Below, one piece after another: positions 46,363-56,568 of a stretch of DNA of 64,000 bases (the stretch's first letter is position 1; the number at the start of each line of letters is the position of its first letter). The stretch comes from Pseudomonas sp. P8_241. Lineage in GTDB: Bacteria; Pseudomonadota; Gammaproteobacteria; Pseudomonadales; Pseudomonadaceae. The stretch is taken from NCBI RefSeq assembly GCF_034008315.1, contig NZ_CP125377.1, forward strand, positions 1,562,001-1,626,000, written 5' to 3'. Below the pieces are notes generated by a model that was given only the letters and a program-made list of their open reading frames with translations, was not told the DNA's origin and ran no database searches. A program made the position numbers and the translations under genes.

Positions 46363-47412
46363 TCAACCTCGGGGCAGTTGAATAACGGCGGTCAAGCCAC
46401 CGCCCGGTGTTTCTTCCAGGCTCAAGTTTGCGCCCATTCGCTGGGCAGCTTCGCGCGCAATGGTCATGCCCAGTCCAACACCGCCGGAGTTGCGATTACG
46501 CGATCCCTCAAGGCGAAAGAAGGGTTCAAACACCGCTTCGCGCTGATCCGCGGCGATACCCGGGCCATGGTCGATGACGCGGATCAGCAGGTGGTCGCGA
46601 TGGTCTTCCAGGCTGATCAACGCCTGCCCGGCATAGCGCAGGGCATTGTCCATGAGGTTATTGATGCAGGAGCGCAGCGCCATCGGCTGCACGCGCAACG
46701 GCGCACAGTGTCCGCTGGACTGCACGTCGGCACCCTGGTCCTGGGCATTTTCGCTGAGGGATTCAACCAGTGCCTGCACATCCATCCTCTGCAAGGCCTC
46801 GCTGGTACGTTGCTCGTGGAGATAAGTCAGGGTTGAATCGAGCATGCTGATCATGTCGTCCAGGTCCTGGCGCATCTGACCTTGCAGTTGCTCGTCGTCG
46901 ATTTTTTCCAGTCGCAGCTTGAGCCGCGACAGCGGCGTACGCAGGTCATGGGACACGGCGCCAAGCATGCGCGAGCGCTGATTCACTTGCTCGATGATGC
47001 GACGCTGCATCTTGTTGAAGGTGTGTGCCGCTTGCCGCGCTTCCCGCGGGCCGGACTCATCCAGAGGCGGGCTGTCGAGGTTTTCGCTCAGACGCTCGGC
47101 CGCATCGCTCAGGCGCTGGATTGGGCGGCTGAGCAACTTGGCACCGTACCAGGCGGCGATGATCAGCGTGATCAGCTGAAACGTCAGAGGCACGACGGGG
47201 CCGCCGAACCAGGGGCGCGCAGGCCGCTCTTCAAAGCGTGGATCCGCTGGCGGGCGGGCCCCATCCGTGCTTTCGGGAAACTCCGGCGGTGGTGGCGGCG
47301 GCGGTGGACCGTAATGATGAAACCAGGCAAAGGCCAGCAGGTGCGCGAGGATAATCGCCAGCAGTAGCACGCCAAACAGGCGGCCGAAAAGCGTATCGAA
47401 GCGCCTGCGCAT
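46363..47412 (-). CDS. EnvZ/RstB-type sensor histidine kinase
   Basis: A 349-residue membrane kinase. Helices at about 10-30 and 73-92 enclose a short periplasmic loop of some 40 residues with a run of eight prolines (GPPPPPPPPEF) and many charged residues. Then HAMP, the His in AVSHDLRTPLSRLKLRL (near 154), an N-box SCINNLMDNALRYA and lids DHGPGIA and GVGLGMTIA. The very small sensor loop suggests sensing in or near the membrane. The start shares one base with the regulator stop (TGATG). Confidence 0.92.
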   Translation of the reverse strand: MRRRFDTLFGRLFGVLLLAIILAHLLAFAWFHHYGPPPPPPPPEFPESTDGARPPADPRFEERPARPWFGGPVVPLTFQLITLIIAAWYGAKLLSRPIQRLSDAAERLSENLDSPPLDESGPREARQAAHTFNKMQRRIIEQVNQRSRMLGAVSHDLRTPLSRLKLRLEKIDDEQLQGQMRQDLDDMISMLDSTLTYLHEQRTSEALQRMDVQALVESLSENAQDQGADVQSSGHCAPLRVQPMALRSCINNLMDNALRYAGQALISLEDHRDHLLIRVIDHGPGIAADQREAVFEPFFRLEGSRNRNSGGVGLGMTIAREAAQRMGANLSLEETPGGGLTAVIQLPRG

Positions 47413-48182
47413 CAGCCGATGTCTCGTGCATCAAACAGGTAACCCTCACCGCGAACGGTCTTGATCAGATGCGGCGCTTTAGGGTCATCGCCGAGCTTCT
47501 GGCGCAGGCGTGAGACCAACAAATCAATGCTGCGATCAAAGGCTTCAATCGAACGACCGCGTGCGGCATCGAGCAATTGTTCACGGCTGAGCACCCGGCG
47601 CGGGCGTTCGATAAATACCCAGAGCAGGCGGAACTCGGCGTTGGACAGCGGCACCACCAGCCCATTGTCAGCGATCAACTGGCGCAACACGCTGTTCAGG
47701 CGCCAGTTATCGAAGCGAATGTTCGCCCGCTGTTCGCTGCGGTCGTCACGCACTCGACGCAAAATGGTCTGGATGCGTGCCACCAGCTCCCGGGGCTCGA
47801 ACGGCTTGGCCATGTAGTCATCGGCGCCCAGTTCGAGGCCGATGATACGGTCGGTCGGCTCGCAACGAGCCGTGAGCATCAGGATCGGGATATCCGACTC
47901 GGCGCGTAGCCAGCGACATAGCGACAGTCCGTCTTCGCCGGGAAGCATCAGGTCGAGCACCACCACATCGAAATGCTCCGCCTGCATCGCCTGCCTCATG
48001 GCAGTGCCGTCGGTGACGCCGCTGGCGTGGATGTTGAACCGGGCCAGATAGTCGATCATCAGTTCGCGGATCGGGACATCATCGTCGACGATCAGGGCGC
48101 GAATGCTCCAGCGCTTGTCGTCGCCGGGCGCTTTTTGGTCGTCGTTCACAGGAGCTTGGGTGTTGTGCATGCGTGCATTCAT
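47412..48182 (-). CDS. OmpR-family response regulator
   Basis: A 256-residue regulator. The receiver domain begins near residue 27 with ALIVDDDVPIRELM, has the phospho-acceptor Asp in VVVLDLMLPGEDGL and the Lys in YMAKPFEP; the winged helix has PLSNAEFRLLWVFIE and DLLVSRLRQKLGDD. The N-terminal tail before the receiver is unusually long, and the start is uncertain: ATG at 48182 or 48170, neither with a strong ribosome-binding site. First gene of the kinase operon. The upstream 284 bp, divergent from pyrF, show no clear regulatory motif. Confidence 0.9.
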   Translation of the reverse strand: MNARMHNTQAPVNDDQKAPGDDKRWSIRALIVDDDVPIRELMIDYLARFNIHASGVTDGTAMRQAMQAEHFDVVVLDLMLPGEDGLSLCRWLRAESDIPILMLTARCEPTDRIIGLELGADDYMAKPFEPRELVARIQTILRRVRDDRSEQRANIRFDNWRLNSVLRQLIADNGLVVPLSNAEFRLLWVFIERPRRVLSREQLLDAARGRSIEAFDRSIDLLVSRLRQKLGDDPKAPHLIKTVRGEGYLFDARDIG

Positions 48183-48465
48183 CTGCCAGTAGGCTGCCAA
48201 CCACAAAGATGGGCCGCGAGGTTGTGGTTCCAGCATAGGCGTCCGGCCCGGACGCGGGAAGTGCTGTAGTAAGGACGTATTGCGGTTGGCGAGGGTAGCG
48301 GGCATGGGTGTTGTGGGCGTGTCGTGTGTGTATCGGACTCGACACAATTGCCGCAACGGCTAGTCTTGCCTGAGCCATCTCGACGATTTACCGATCATCG
48401 GGTCCCGCAGGGGCGCTGGTTCCGCTACAATGCGCGCCGATTTCGACTTGCCTGAGAGCCCACTC

Positions 48466-49164
48466 ATGTCCGCCTGCCAGACTCCTATCATCGTCGCCCT
48501 GGATTTCCCCACCCGTGACGCCGCACTGAAGCTGGCCGATCAGTTGGACCCGAAGCTGTGCCGGGTCAAAGTGGGTAAAGAACTGTTTACCAGCTGCGCC
48601 TCGGAAATTGTCGGAACCCTGCGGGACAAGGGTTTCGAAGTGTTCCTGGACCTCAAGTTCCACGACATTCCGAACACCACCGCCATGGCCGTCAAGGCCG
48701 CCGCGGAAATGGGCGTATGGATGGTCAATGTGCATTGCTCCGGTGGTATGCGCATGATGGCGGCCTGCCGTGAAGTACTGGACAAGCGCAGCGGCCCACA
48801 GCCACTGCTGATCGGCGTGACCGTACTGACCAGCATGGAACGTGAGGATCTGGCGGGTATCGGACTCGATATCGAGCCGCAGGAGCAGGTGCTGCGTCTG
48901 GCTGCACTGGCGCAAAAAGCCGGAATGGACGGTCTGGTGTGTTCGGCCCTGGAAGCCCAGGCGCTGAAATCGGCACACCCGTCGCTGCAACTGGTGACTC
49001 CGGGGATTCGTCCGGCGGGCAGCGCCCAGGACGATCAGCGCCGCATTCTGACGCCGCGTCAGGCACTGGATGCCGGTTCCGACTATCTGGTGATTGGTCG
49101 CCCGATCAGCCAAGCGGCGGATCCGGCCAAGGCGCTGGCTTCGGTAGTGGCCGACCTGGCGTAA
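48466..49164 (+). CDS. pyrF: Orotidine 5'-phosphate decarboxylase
   Basis: A 232-residue TIM-barrel enzyme that makes UMP from OMP, the last step of pyrimidine synthesis. The catalytic Asp-x-Lys-x-x-Asp is in [12 protein letters not shown] (Asp62, Lys64, Asp67), and VTPGIRPAG and VIGRPISQA bind the phosphate. The start ATG 48466 gives the usual [15 protein letters not shown]; an in-frame ATG twelve codons earlier is less likely. A REP pair follows. Confidence 0.96.
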   Translation: MSACQTPIIVALDFPTRDAALKLADQLDPKLCRVKVGKELFTSCASEIVGTLRDKGFEVFLDLKFHDIPNTTAMAVKAAAEMGVWMVNVHCSGGMRMMAACREVLDKRSGPQPLLIGVTVLTSMEREDLAGIGLDIEPQEQVLRLAALAQKAGMDGLVCSALEAQALKSAHPSLQLVTPGIRPAGSAQDDQRRILTPRQALDAGSDYLVIGRPISQAADPAKALASVVADLA

Positions 49165-49172
49165 ACATCAAA

Positions 49173-49262
49173 CCTGTAGGAGCCGGCTTGCTGGCGATCG
49201 CGTCACCACGGTTTACCTGTGTAATCGCGGTGATGCGATCGCTGGCAAGCCAGCTCCTACAA
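49173..49262. repeat. REP inverted pair after pyrF
   Basis: CCTGTAGGAGCCGGCTTGCT and inverse GCTGGCAAGCCAGCTCCTAC between pyrF and the convergent oxidoreductase gene. Confidence 0.92.
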
Positions 49263-49270
49263 GGGCAACG

Positions 49271-50275
49271 TTAAACCTTCAGCACCAACTTTCCGAAATT
49301 CTCCCCGCTGAACAACTTCATCAGCGTCTCTGGAAAAGTCTCCAGACCTTCGACAATGTCTTCCTTGCTCTTGAGTTGCCCTTTGGCCATCCAGCCGGCC
49401 ATTTCCTGCCCGGCAGCGGCGAACTGTGCGGCATAGTCCATCACCACAAACCCTTCCATCCGCGCACGGTTGACCAGGAGCGACAGGTAGTTGGCCGGGC
49501 CTTTGACCGCTTCCTTGTTGTTGTACTGGCTGATCGCACCGCAAATCACCACCCGCGCTTTCATGTTCAGACGGCTCAACACGGCGTCGAGAATGTCGCC
49601 ACCGACGTTATCGAAATACACGTCCACACCTTTCGGGCACTCGCGTTTGAGGCCGGCGATCACATCTTCGTTCTTGTAATCGATTACTCCGTCAAACCCC
49701 AGTTCATCGACCAGGAACTTGCACTTGTCCGCGCCACCGGCGATGCCGACGACCCGGCATCCTTTGATCTTGGCGATCTGACCGGCAATGCTGCCCACTG
49801 CCCCCGCCGCGCCTGAGAGCACTACCGTGTCACCGGCTTTCGGAGCGCCGACGTCGAGCAGGGCGAAATATGCAGTCATCCCGGTCATGCCCAGCGCAGA
49901 CAAGTAGCGCGGTAGCGGCGCCAGATTCGGATCGACCTTGTAAAAACCTCGCGGCTCACCGAGGAAATAATCCTGCACTCCGAGGGCACCGTTGACGTAG
50001 TCGCCGACGGCAAAACCCGGGTTATTCGAGGCGACGACCTTGCCTACACCCAATGCCCGCATGACTTCGCCGAGACCGACTGGCGGGATGTAGGACTTGC
50101 CTTCGTTCATCCAGCCACGCATCGCCGGGTCCAGGGACAGGTATTGGTTTTTTACCAGGATCTGACCCGCCGCCGGTTCGCCGACTGGAACTTCCTGATA
50201 GGTGAACGTCTCGCGAGTCGCTGCGCCGACCGGGCGTTTGGCGAGCAGGAATTGGCGGTTGGTCTGGGTAGTCAT
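49271..50275 (-). CDS. NADP-dependent alkenal/one oxidoreductase (CurA/PTGR family)
   Basis: A 334-residue medium-chain dehydrogenase/reductase without catalytic zinc ligands. Seen: the nucleotide motif SGAAGAVGSIAGQIAKIKG, GIAGGADKC for NADPH phosphate binding, and YFDNVGGDILD, all typical of the prostaglandin reductase/leukotriene dehydrogenase group that includes E. coli CurA. It probably reduces alpha,beta-unsaturated carbonyls. ATG 50275 is chosen over an upstream in-frame ATG three codons earlier. It stands alone, divergent from the SDR gene across 235 bp with no recognised site. Confidence 0.9.
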   Translation of the reverse strand: MTTQTNRQFLLAKRPVGAATRETFTYQEVPVGEPAAGQILVKNQYLSLDPAMRGWMNEGKSYIPPVGLGEVMRALGVGKVVASNNPGFAVGDYVNGALGVQDYFLGEPRGFYKVDPNLAPLPRYLSALGMTGMTAYFALLDVGAPKAGDTVVLSGAAGAVGSIAGQIAKIKGCRVVGIAGGADKCKFLVDELGFDGVIDYKNEDVIAGLKRECPKGVDVYFDNVGGDILDAVLSRLNMKARVVICGAISQYNNKEAVKGPANYLSLLVNRARMEGFVVMDYAAQFAAAGQEMAGWMAKGQLKSKEDIVEGLETFPETLMKLFSGENFGKLVLKV

Positions 50276-50510
50276 GACAGGCACTCAAGATGAATGAAGC
50301 CTTGTTGATAGCTGCTTAAGCGAGCGGTCGCAAGGCCGGCTGATGTGGCGAATACATGCCGATCCAGTGCGGTGATGGAGAAGCCTGTAGTTTCATCACT
50401 GCAACTCATGGCCGCTTAACCGGCCTTCTGATAGTGCTGCCGCGCTCAAGGCCCCTGTGTCTAGACTGGGGGCACGCAAACTCCGGCTTCTTCTTTACGA
50501 GGACATAACA

Positions 50511-51272
50511 ATGAGCATGACCTTTTCCGGCCAGGTGGCAGTGGTGACAGGTGCAGCGGCGGGCATTGGTCGCGCAACTGCTCAGGCATTCGCAGCCGAA
50601 GGCCTGAAGGTAGTAGTGGCCGATATGGATGCGGCGGGGGGCGAAGGCACGGTGGCGCTGATTCGTACGGCCGGTGGCGAAGCGACCTTCGTACGCTGCA
50701 ACGTTACGCTCGAAAACGAAGTGAAAAATCTGATGGATGAGGTGATCAATACCTACGGCCGCCTCGACTATGCCTTCAACAATGCCGGCATTGAGATCGA
50801 AAAAGGCAAGCTTGCCGAAGGTACCGTCGACGAATTCGACGCGATCATGGGCGTCAATGTCAAAGGCGTCTGGCTGTGCATGAAGTACCAGTTGCCATTG
50901 TTGTTGGACCAGAGTGGCGGTGCGATCGTCAATACCGCTTCAGTCGCCGGCCTCGGGGCGGCGCCAAAAATGAGCATCTACGCGGCATCCAAACATGCAG
51001 TGATTGGTCTGACCAAATCGGCCGCCATCGAATACGCCAAGAAAAAGATCCGGGTGAACGCAGTATGTCCGGCAGTCATCGATACCGACATGTTCCGTCG
51101 AGCCTATGAAGCAGACCCGAAAAAGGGCGAGTTCGCCAATGCCATGCACCCGGTAGGTCGCATTGGCAAGGTCGAGGAGATTGCCAGCGCGGTGCTGTAT
51201 CTGTGCAGCGACGGGGCGGCCTTCACCACGGGGCATTCGTTGGCGGTAGACGGTGGCGTCACCGCATTCTGA
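50511..51272 (+). CDS. Short-chain dehydrogenase/reductase
   Basis: A 253-residue SDR with the classical motifs TGAAAGIGRA (13-22), NNAGIE, and the catalytic Ser...YAASK (about 143 and 156-160); the C-terminus SLAVDGGVTAF is also standard. The substrate is unknown. GAGGA precedes ATG 50511. It is the only gene of its unit, closed by a terminator 20 bases after the stop. Confidence 0.9.
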   Translation: MSMTFSGQVAVVTGAAAGIGRATAQAFAAEGLKVVVADMDAAGGEGTVALIRTAGGEATFVRCNVTLENEVKNLMDEVINTYGRLDYAFNNAGIEIEKGKLAEGTVDEFDAIMGVNVKGVWLCMKYQLPLLLDQSGGAIVNTASVAGLGAAPKMSIYAASKHAVIGLTKSAAIEYAKKKIRVNAVCPAVIDTDMFRRAYEADPKKGEFANAMHPVGRIGKVEEIASAVLYLCSDGAAFTTGHSLAVDGGVTAF

Positions 51273-51292
51273 AATCGCTCGATGCAAGAATG

Positions 51293-51316
51293 AACCCGCC
51301 GTCGTGCGGGTTTTTT
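51293..51316 (+). terminator. Rho-independent terminator of the SDR gene
   Basis: CCCGC-CGTCGT-GCGGG stem-loop followed by T6. Confidence 0.92.
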
Positions 51317-51451
51317 CTTGGGATCGAGAAAGCTTCGATAATGTGTTTCAAACGGTAAGAAATTCAGTGTTTGGTGTCTTTCGCGCACATTCCGTTCAGC
51401 GTTCCTGTGATTAACTGCGCCCGGCAAAAACGAACAGGAGTTTGCTTGCTC

Positions 51452-52825
51452 ATGGAGTTGAGAATTGATCGACAGGCATTGGTGCCGGTCGTACAGCAAA
51501 TCGTTGATGCATTGACCTGCTGGCTTCGCTCCAGTGCAGTAACGCCCGGCGTGCGCTTGCCTTCGGTGCGGCAAATCGCACGAATCAATTTGCTCAGCCA
51601 GTCGAGTGTTTCAGAGGCCTGCGACCGTCTGGTCACACAAGGCTTGCTCCTGTCATGTCATCGGGGCGGCTATTGGGTTGCCGATCTGGCGGCGCTCGTG
51701 CAGGAGAGCTCGGAGGAAAGGGGAGCAATCAAGCCTGTCTCAACGTTGAGCGAGTTGCGATTGGGTTGCGGCGGATTACCCGAGAGCTGGCGCGAGACAG
51801 ACGATCTGGGGTATGCGATTCGCCAGGTCAGCCGCACCGACATGGCTGGACTTTTCAACTACAGCACGCCATTGGGGTTGCCAGCTTTGCGCCAGCAGAT
51901 CCTCAAGCGCCTCAAACAGTTGGGTATCGAGGCGTCGGATAATCGAATCGTGACTACGGCAGGGGCCAGTCAAGGGCTCGACCTGATTGTACGAACGTTG
52001 TTCAAGCCGGGCGATCAGGTAGTCGTTGAAAGCCCGGGCCATCCCTTGTTGTTCGATCTGCTCAAACTACATGGCATCGGCCTGGTCGAGGTGCCACGAA
52101 CCCCGCGTGGGCCGGACCTGGAGGTCCTTGAGCAGTTGATACTCAAGCACCGGCCCCGGGGGCTGTTCATCAATAGCTTCCACCACAACCCGACCGGCAG
52201 CAGTGTTACCCCGCTCATGGCGCGAAAGATTCTGCAACTGGTCAATAACCATGATGTTCTGTTGATCGAAGACGATGTCTACGCGGATTTCTACACCGGC
52301 CCCGGTACGCGATTAGCAGCACTGGATGAAAACGTGATTTACGTCGGCAGTTACTCCAAGACATTGAGCAGTTCCTTGCGGGTCGGTTTCGTGGTGGCCA
52401 ACGCCGGGATTGTTTCGCGCCTGGCCGAGATCAAGATGATCAGCAGCATGGGGGGGTCTCGATTTTGCGAAGCGGTACTGGCATGTCTTTTGGCCAATGG
52501 TGCATATCGCAAGCTGGTACAGCGCCAGGAACAACGCTTGTGCAGTAACAGACTGTCTGCCTTGCAGTTGCTGGAAGACGCCGAGTGGGAGGTTTTCGGA
52601 AAGCCGGCAGGGGGGTTGTTCATTTGGGCACGTTCACGAATGTCAGACGCCGATCAGGTGCGCGAGCAGGCGCGACGCTTTGGCGTCTTGCTGTCACCGA
52701 GTTCAGCCTTCAGCCCTACCGGCCAGTCCAGTGACTGGCAGCGCATCAATGTGGCCTATGCCTGCGATCCCCGTGCGCGAGCATTCTTCCAGGCCACCGC
52801 TGCGGATCGACCTCAAACATTCTGA
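51452..52825 (+). CDS. MocR-type GntR/aminotransferase-like regulator
   Basis: A 457-residue protein with an N-terminal GntR winged helix (to about 75, with RLPSVRQIARINLLSQSSVS) fused to a fold-type I PLP domain. The PLP lysine is in YVGSYSKTLSSSLRVGF and the ring-stacking motif is HHNPTGSSVTP. Such MocR regulators sense PLP or amino acid derivatives and usually control a divergent neighbour, often a transporter or vitamin B6 enzyme. Here the left neighbour is an SDR on the same strand and the right neighbour a chemoreceptor, so no target is evident. ATG 51452 lies 11 bases after AGGAG. Confidence 0.88.
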   Translation: MELRIDRQALVPVVQQIVDALTCWLRSSAVTPGVRLPSVRQIARINLLSQSSVSEACDRLVTQGLLLSCHRGGYWVADLAALVQESSEERGAIKPVSTLSELRLGCGGLPESWRETDDLGYAIRQVSRTDMAGLFNYSTPLGLPALRQQILKRLKQLGIEASDNRIVTTAGASQGLDLIVRTLFKPGDQVVVESPGHPLLFDLLKLHGIGLVEVPRTPRGPDLEVLEQLILKHRPRGLFINSFHHNPTGSSVTPLMARKILQLVNNHDVLLIEDDVYADFYTGPGTRLAALDENVIYVGSYSKTLSSSLRVGFVVANAGIVSRLAEIKMISSMGGSRFCEAVLACLLANGAYRKLVQRQEQRLCSNRLSALQLLEDAEWEVFGKPAGGLFIWARSRMSDADQVREQARRFGVLLSPSSAFSPTGQSSDWQRINVAYACDPRARAFFQATAADRPQTF

Positions 52826-52933
52826 AAACGACGTTGGTGTAGCTTTTTGCCATTGTTCAGGCGCCAGAGCCTTGTGTTGCTGCAAGCGCGTTGCGAGTCT
52901 GCGTCTACAGACGATGGCAGGAGATTGAGTGCA

Positions 52934-54880
52934 ATGAATTCGGCCGTGCAGGGACGTTTTACCAACCTCGGTATGGCGAAAAAACTGGGTATGGGTTTTT
53001 TGCTTGTACTGTTGTTGACGGCCCTGGTGGCGAGTATTGGCATCTGGTCCCTACAAGCTATCAGCCAGCGCTTCGACGGACTGAAACAGATGTCTTCGCT
53101 CAACAGCGGTTTGCTCAAGGTGCGGCTGCTGGAGCAGGAATATGCCCTGCACGCAAACCCTGAAACCATCGACGCGTTGCACGAGGGCGTTGACGGGTTG
53201 ATCGCACTGGCCACTCAGCTCAAGGCGGGGTCTTCGGCAAGCGTCGAGCAGTCCTTGGTCGCCTACCGTAAGGCTTTCGACGAGTTTGTTTCCCTCAGTC
53301 AGGCCAAAGACCTGGCGCTGGAAATGGCCAGTTGGTCAGTGTCCAGCGTGGCCAACAATCTTGATGTCCTGCAGGCTGGGCTTGCCGATGATGCTGCCTA
53401 CACGCTGAAAGATTCAGACGGTAAGGACGGTGGGCAATTCATCGAGCAAGCCGGTCAGGTCAGCCAGGTTTCGCGGCTGATGCTGCAAGCCATGAATGAA
53501 GCGCGCACGCGACTGGATCAGAGCCGCAAGGGCGATGTCAGCGTCGGGCAGGGCAAAATCGAGCAGGCCAGTCAGGCGCTCATTCAGGCTGAACAGCTCA
53601 AAACCACGGTCAAGGATGAGGGCTACCAGACCGTCCTCAACGAAGTGACGGGTCACATTGCCAGCTTCAGCGACAAGCTCGCGGAGTACACCGGTCTGTT
53701 GGAGCAGGAAAAAATCGTTTACCAGAATCTTCATCAGCGCGCGGCTGAAGTGGTTGATCGGGTGGACCAGTCCTATATGGCCCAAGACCGTTCGATGCAG
53801 GCCGAGCTGAAAAAGAACACGCTTCTGATCCTCGGTTCTTCTGCTTTGGCACTGTTGGCCGGATTGATTGCAGCGTGGCTGATTACCCGGTTGATCGTGG
53901 CGCCGCTGCGCAGTGTGATCCAGGTCGCCCAGCAGATTGCTGCAGGGGATTTGAGTGCGAGGATCGACGTGAACCGTCGTGACGAGATCGGTCAATTGAT
54001 GCGGGCGATGCAGCAGATGGGCGCGGGACTGAACCATATTGTCAGTGGTTTGCAGTCGGGTATCGGGCAATTGGCGAGCTCTGCGCAATCGCTGTCGGCG
54101 GTAACAGAGCAGACCAATCTGGAGGTCAGCAGCCAAAAGGAAGAAACCGAACAGGTTGCCACGGCGATGAATCAAATGACCGCCACCGTGCACGACGTCG
54201 CGCGCAATGCGCAAGAGGCGGCCCAGGCCGCGCAAACGGCGGATGACAAGGTTGAAAGCGGTCAGCAAGTGGTGCGCCAGAGCATGGTGCGGATCGAACA
54301 GCTGGCGGACTCTGCCACTGCGGCCAGTTCGAGCATCGAAAGCCTGAGTGCAGAAATCCAGAATATCGGCGCAGTGTTGAGTGTGATCAAAAGTGTAGCC
54401 GAACAAACCAACCTGTTGGCGTTGAACGCGGCAATCGAGGCCGCCCGGGCTGGCGAGCAAGGTCGAGGGTTTGCGGTGGTGGCCGACGAAGTGCGCGCAC
54501 TGGCCAGGCGGACCCGGCAATCAACCGAGGAAATTGAACACCTGATCAGCGCCTTGCATTCGGCAGCGCAGGAATCAGTGCGGCAGATTCAAGGCAGTGG
54601 TGAACTGGTGAAGCTGGCGGTCAGTGATGCGCTGCAGACCGAGAGCGCGCTGGGGAGCATTGCGGCGGCGGTGTCGTTGATTCAGCGGATGAACCAGCAG
54701 ATTGCCGCCGCTGCCGAGGAGCAGAGCTCAGTGGCTGAGGAGATCAATCGCAGTGTCACCAGCATTCGGGCAAGCGCGGATCAATCATCGATGGCGATGC
54801 AGGGGAACGCAACGTCGAGCATTCAGTTGGCGCAGCTGGGAGTTGAACTGAAGGGGATGGTGGGGCATTTCAGGCTTTAA
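52934..54880 (+). CDS. Methyl-accepting chemotaxis protein with helical (HBM-like) sensor
   Basis: A 648-residue chemoreceptor. An N-terminal helix (about 17-37), a periplasmic domain of about 255 residues with long amphipathic helices ([33 protein letters not shown]) resembling the HBM domain of P. putida McpS, a second helix near 300-320, HAMP, and a signalling domain whose tip is [20 protein letters not shown]. The end RL has no CheR pentapeptide. HBM receptors often bind organic acids; the ligand here is unknown. I start at ATG 52934 with AGGAG ten bases upstream; a longer frame to 52847 lacks conservation. Confidence 0.9.
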   Translation: MNSAVQGRFTNLGMAKKLGMGFLLVLLLTALVASIGIWSLQAISQRFDGLKQMSSLNSGLLKVRLLEQEYALHANPETIDALHEGVDGLIALATQLKAGSSASVEQSLVAYRKAFDEFVSLSQAKDLALEMASWSVSSVANNLDVLQAGLADDAAYTLKDSDGKDGGQFIEQAGQVSQVSRLMLQAMNEARTRLDQSRKGDVSVGQGKIEQASQALIQAEQLKTTVKDEGYQTVLNEVTGHIASFSDKLAEYTGLLEQEKIVYQNLHQRAAEVVDRVDQSYMAQDRSMQAELKKNTLLILGSSALALLAGLIAAWLITRLIVAPLRSVIQVAQQIAAGDLSARIDVNRRDEIGQLMRAMQQMGAGLNHIVSGLQSGIGQLASSAQSLSAVTEQTNLEVSSQKEETEQVATAMNQMTATVHDVARNAQEAAQAAQTADDKVESGQQVVRQSMVRIEQLADSATAASSSIESLSAEIQNIGAVLSVIKSVAEQTNLLALNAAIEAARAGEQGRGFAVVADEVRALARRTRQSTEEIEHLISALHSAAQESVRQIQGSGELVKLAVSDALQTESALGSIAAAVSLIQRMNQQIAAAAEEQSSVAEEINRSVTSIRASADQSSMAMQGNATSSIQLAQLGVELKGMVGHFRL

Positions 54881-54903
54881 GCAGGAGCGAGCTCGCTCCT
54901 ACA
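54881..54903. repeat. Minimal REP core palindrome
   Basis: GGAGCGAGCTCGCTCC is a 16-bp perfect palindrome just after the chemoreceptor stop; a single minimal unit of the REP family seen elsewhere here. Confidence 0.75.
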
Positions 54904-54944
54904 AATTTGTTGCCACCTTTGCGGTGGCTTCTCGATTTCGATGA

Positions 54945-55715
54945 TCAGTCGTAAATCACTTTCTTCTTCCAGTCCGCATCGGCTTCAACGTCTTTGAGGC
55001 CTTCGGTCAACTGGTTGACCTCGCCCTCTACCGGCGCGATGCGATCCATGACCTGGTCGTTGGCTCGGGCCAGGAGCTTTTCCAGATACTCCAGTTGTTC
55101 AGCGTAGACCCGTGGATCCTGCTGTTTGCGCAGATACTGCACGCCGCGCTCGAACGCCAGCCGTGCCTGGCCGGGCTGATTTTGTTGCAGGGAGTGCTGG
55201 CCGAGGTTGTTGAAGAACTCTATGTGCAGCAGTACCAGAATGTGGCGGACTTCGCGGATCCAGCGTTTGGCTTCGCTGGGCGGCAAGAATCCGTCCTGGG
55301 CCGCGCGAGTAATCTGGCCGTGCAATGCTTCGAGCAGAAAGCGCACGTCCTTGGCCTTGGCTTCGGTATGGATGGGTCCGGGTGGATTATTGACCGGAAT
55401 GGATTCACCCTGGCCAACGAGGGCCTCCAGCTCGGTAATCCGTGCCTTGAGATTGGCGCTGGACTTTTCCAGGTTGAGCAAGCGTTGGCAGACGTTCAGT
55501 TCCAGGCGAGTCACCAGCAGCTTGAGTGCCGGGGTCATCAATTGACCGGGAAAGGTCTCGGTGATTTCGCCGCAGCGACGCACGCGATCATTGAGTTCAA
55601 GCTTGGTACGGGCCTTTTCCAGCTTATTGTTTTCCACTACATGGTTCATGTAGCCAATGGCAATCAACAGTGCGATCCCGGCTACAACCAGCAGGGTGAT
55701 CATGAGTGGTGTCAC
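54945..55715 (-). CDS. Membrane-anchored helical protein of unknown function
   Basis: A 256-residue protein with one N-terminal membrane helix (about 4-22), then a long mostly helical body: a coiled region with LEKSSANLKARITELEALVGQGE and a tetratricopeptide-like stretch (LGQHSLQQNQPGQARLAFERGVQYLRKQ, about 170-200). No family name comes to mind with certainty; the shape suggests a scaffold or envelope protein. GTG 55715 is used as start; an ATG four codons later is possible. It is followed by the convergent chemoreceptor gene. Confidence 0.75.
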   Translation of the reverse strand: MTPLMITLLVVAGIALLIAIGYMNHVVENNKLEKARTKLELNDRVRRCGEITETFPGQLMTPALKLLVTRLELNVCQRLLNLEKSSANLKARITELEALVGQGESIPVNNPPGPIHTEAKAKDVRFLLEALHGQITRAAQDGFLPPSEAKRWIREVRHILVLLHIEFFNNLGQHSLQQNQPGQARLAFERGVQYLRKQQDPRVYAEQLEYLEKLLARANDQVMDRIAPVEGEVNQLTEGLKDVEADADWKKKVIYD

Positions 55716-56088
55716 CGTTAAGACCTCTTATATAGGGTTTGCGTGCGAGTGTAGTGGCTGGGTATTCAAGCGCATAGGCTCGCACGACGGGCGAATCGGA
55801 CAGGCTTGTGCCTATATCGGCCGCAGTCCCGGTTCTATAAATAATGGCACCTGACAGGCAGGTTGCCATCATTGGAGGGACTATAGCGTCTTGATGAATG
55901 CCAGAATATAGGCGTCAAACGTTGGGCATCCCAAATTCCGCCGAGGCGCCCAAAAGCGGGGCGAAGTCATTGATTTAAATAAATTTATATCTGGGGGTTG
56001 ACGACTTCTCAATCCATCCATAGAATGCGCGCCACTTGCAGCGTAAAGCACACAGCGAAACGAAGCAGGTAGTGAATGTTGTACGTGT
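55716..56088. other. Gene-free interval ahead of the tRNA cluster
   Basis: This 373-bp stretch holds the promoter of the membrane-anchored protein gene on its left and the tRNA promoter on its right, with an AT-rich patch between 55970 and 55990. I find no ORF of note. Confidence 0.65.
55998..56026 (+). promoter_or_regulatory. Sigma-70 promoter of the tRNA-Glu/Gly cluster
   Basis: TTGACG at 55998-56003 and TAGAAT at 56021-56026 with a 17-bp spacer; an AT-rich UP-like stretch precedes and a GCGCGCC discriminator follows, the pattern of stable-RNA promoters under stringent control. Confidence 0.85.
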
Positions 56089-56164
56089 GTCCCCTTCGTC
56101 TAGTGGCCTAGGACACCGCCCTTTCACGGCGGTAACAGGGGTTCGAGTCCCCTAGGGGACGCCA
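56089..56164 (+). tRNA. tRNA-Glu (anticodon TTC), copy 1
   Basis: A 76-base cloverleaf with acceptor arms GTCCCCT and AGGGGAC, anticodon TTC in the loop CTTTCAC, a T-loop GGTTCGAGTCC and encoded GCCA end. Identical to the second copy 258 bp downstream. Confidence 0.96.
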
Positions 56165-56166
56165 AT

Positions 56167-56242
<76 letters not shown>

Positions 56243-56346
56243 ATTTTAAACAGCGTTGCTTTCGGGCAGGGCTGAGTGAAACCAGAACCAAGTCTTCGGA
56301 TGCGGGTCTGGGCACCGAAACACACACCATGTGTTCCGGGCAGCGT

Positions 56347-56422
56347 GTCCCCTTCGTCTAGTGGCCTAGGACACCGCCCTTTCACGGCGGTAACAGGGGT
56401 TCGAGTCCCCTAGGGGACGCCA
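56347..56422 (+). tRNA. tRNA-Glu (anticodon TTC), copy 2
   Basis: Identical to copy 1 across all 76 bases; it begins 104 bases after the first tRNA-Gly with no separate promoter that I can identify. Confidence 0.96.
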
Positions 56423-56425
56423 TTT

Positions 56426-56501
<76 letters not shown>

Positions 56502-56507
56502 TATTTA

Positions 56508-56542
56508 ACAAAAACGCCGCTCATTGAGCGGCGTTTTTGTTT
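56508..56542 (+). terminator. Rho-independent terminator of the tRNA cluster
   Basis: ACGCCGCTCA and TGAGCGGCGT arms with a one-base centre, A-rich before and TTTTTG after, closing the four-tRNA transcript. Confidence 0.9.
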
Positions 56543-56568
56543 GTGCGCGATTTGTATCGATAGTTGAT

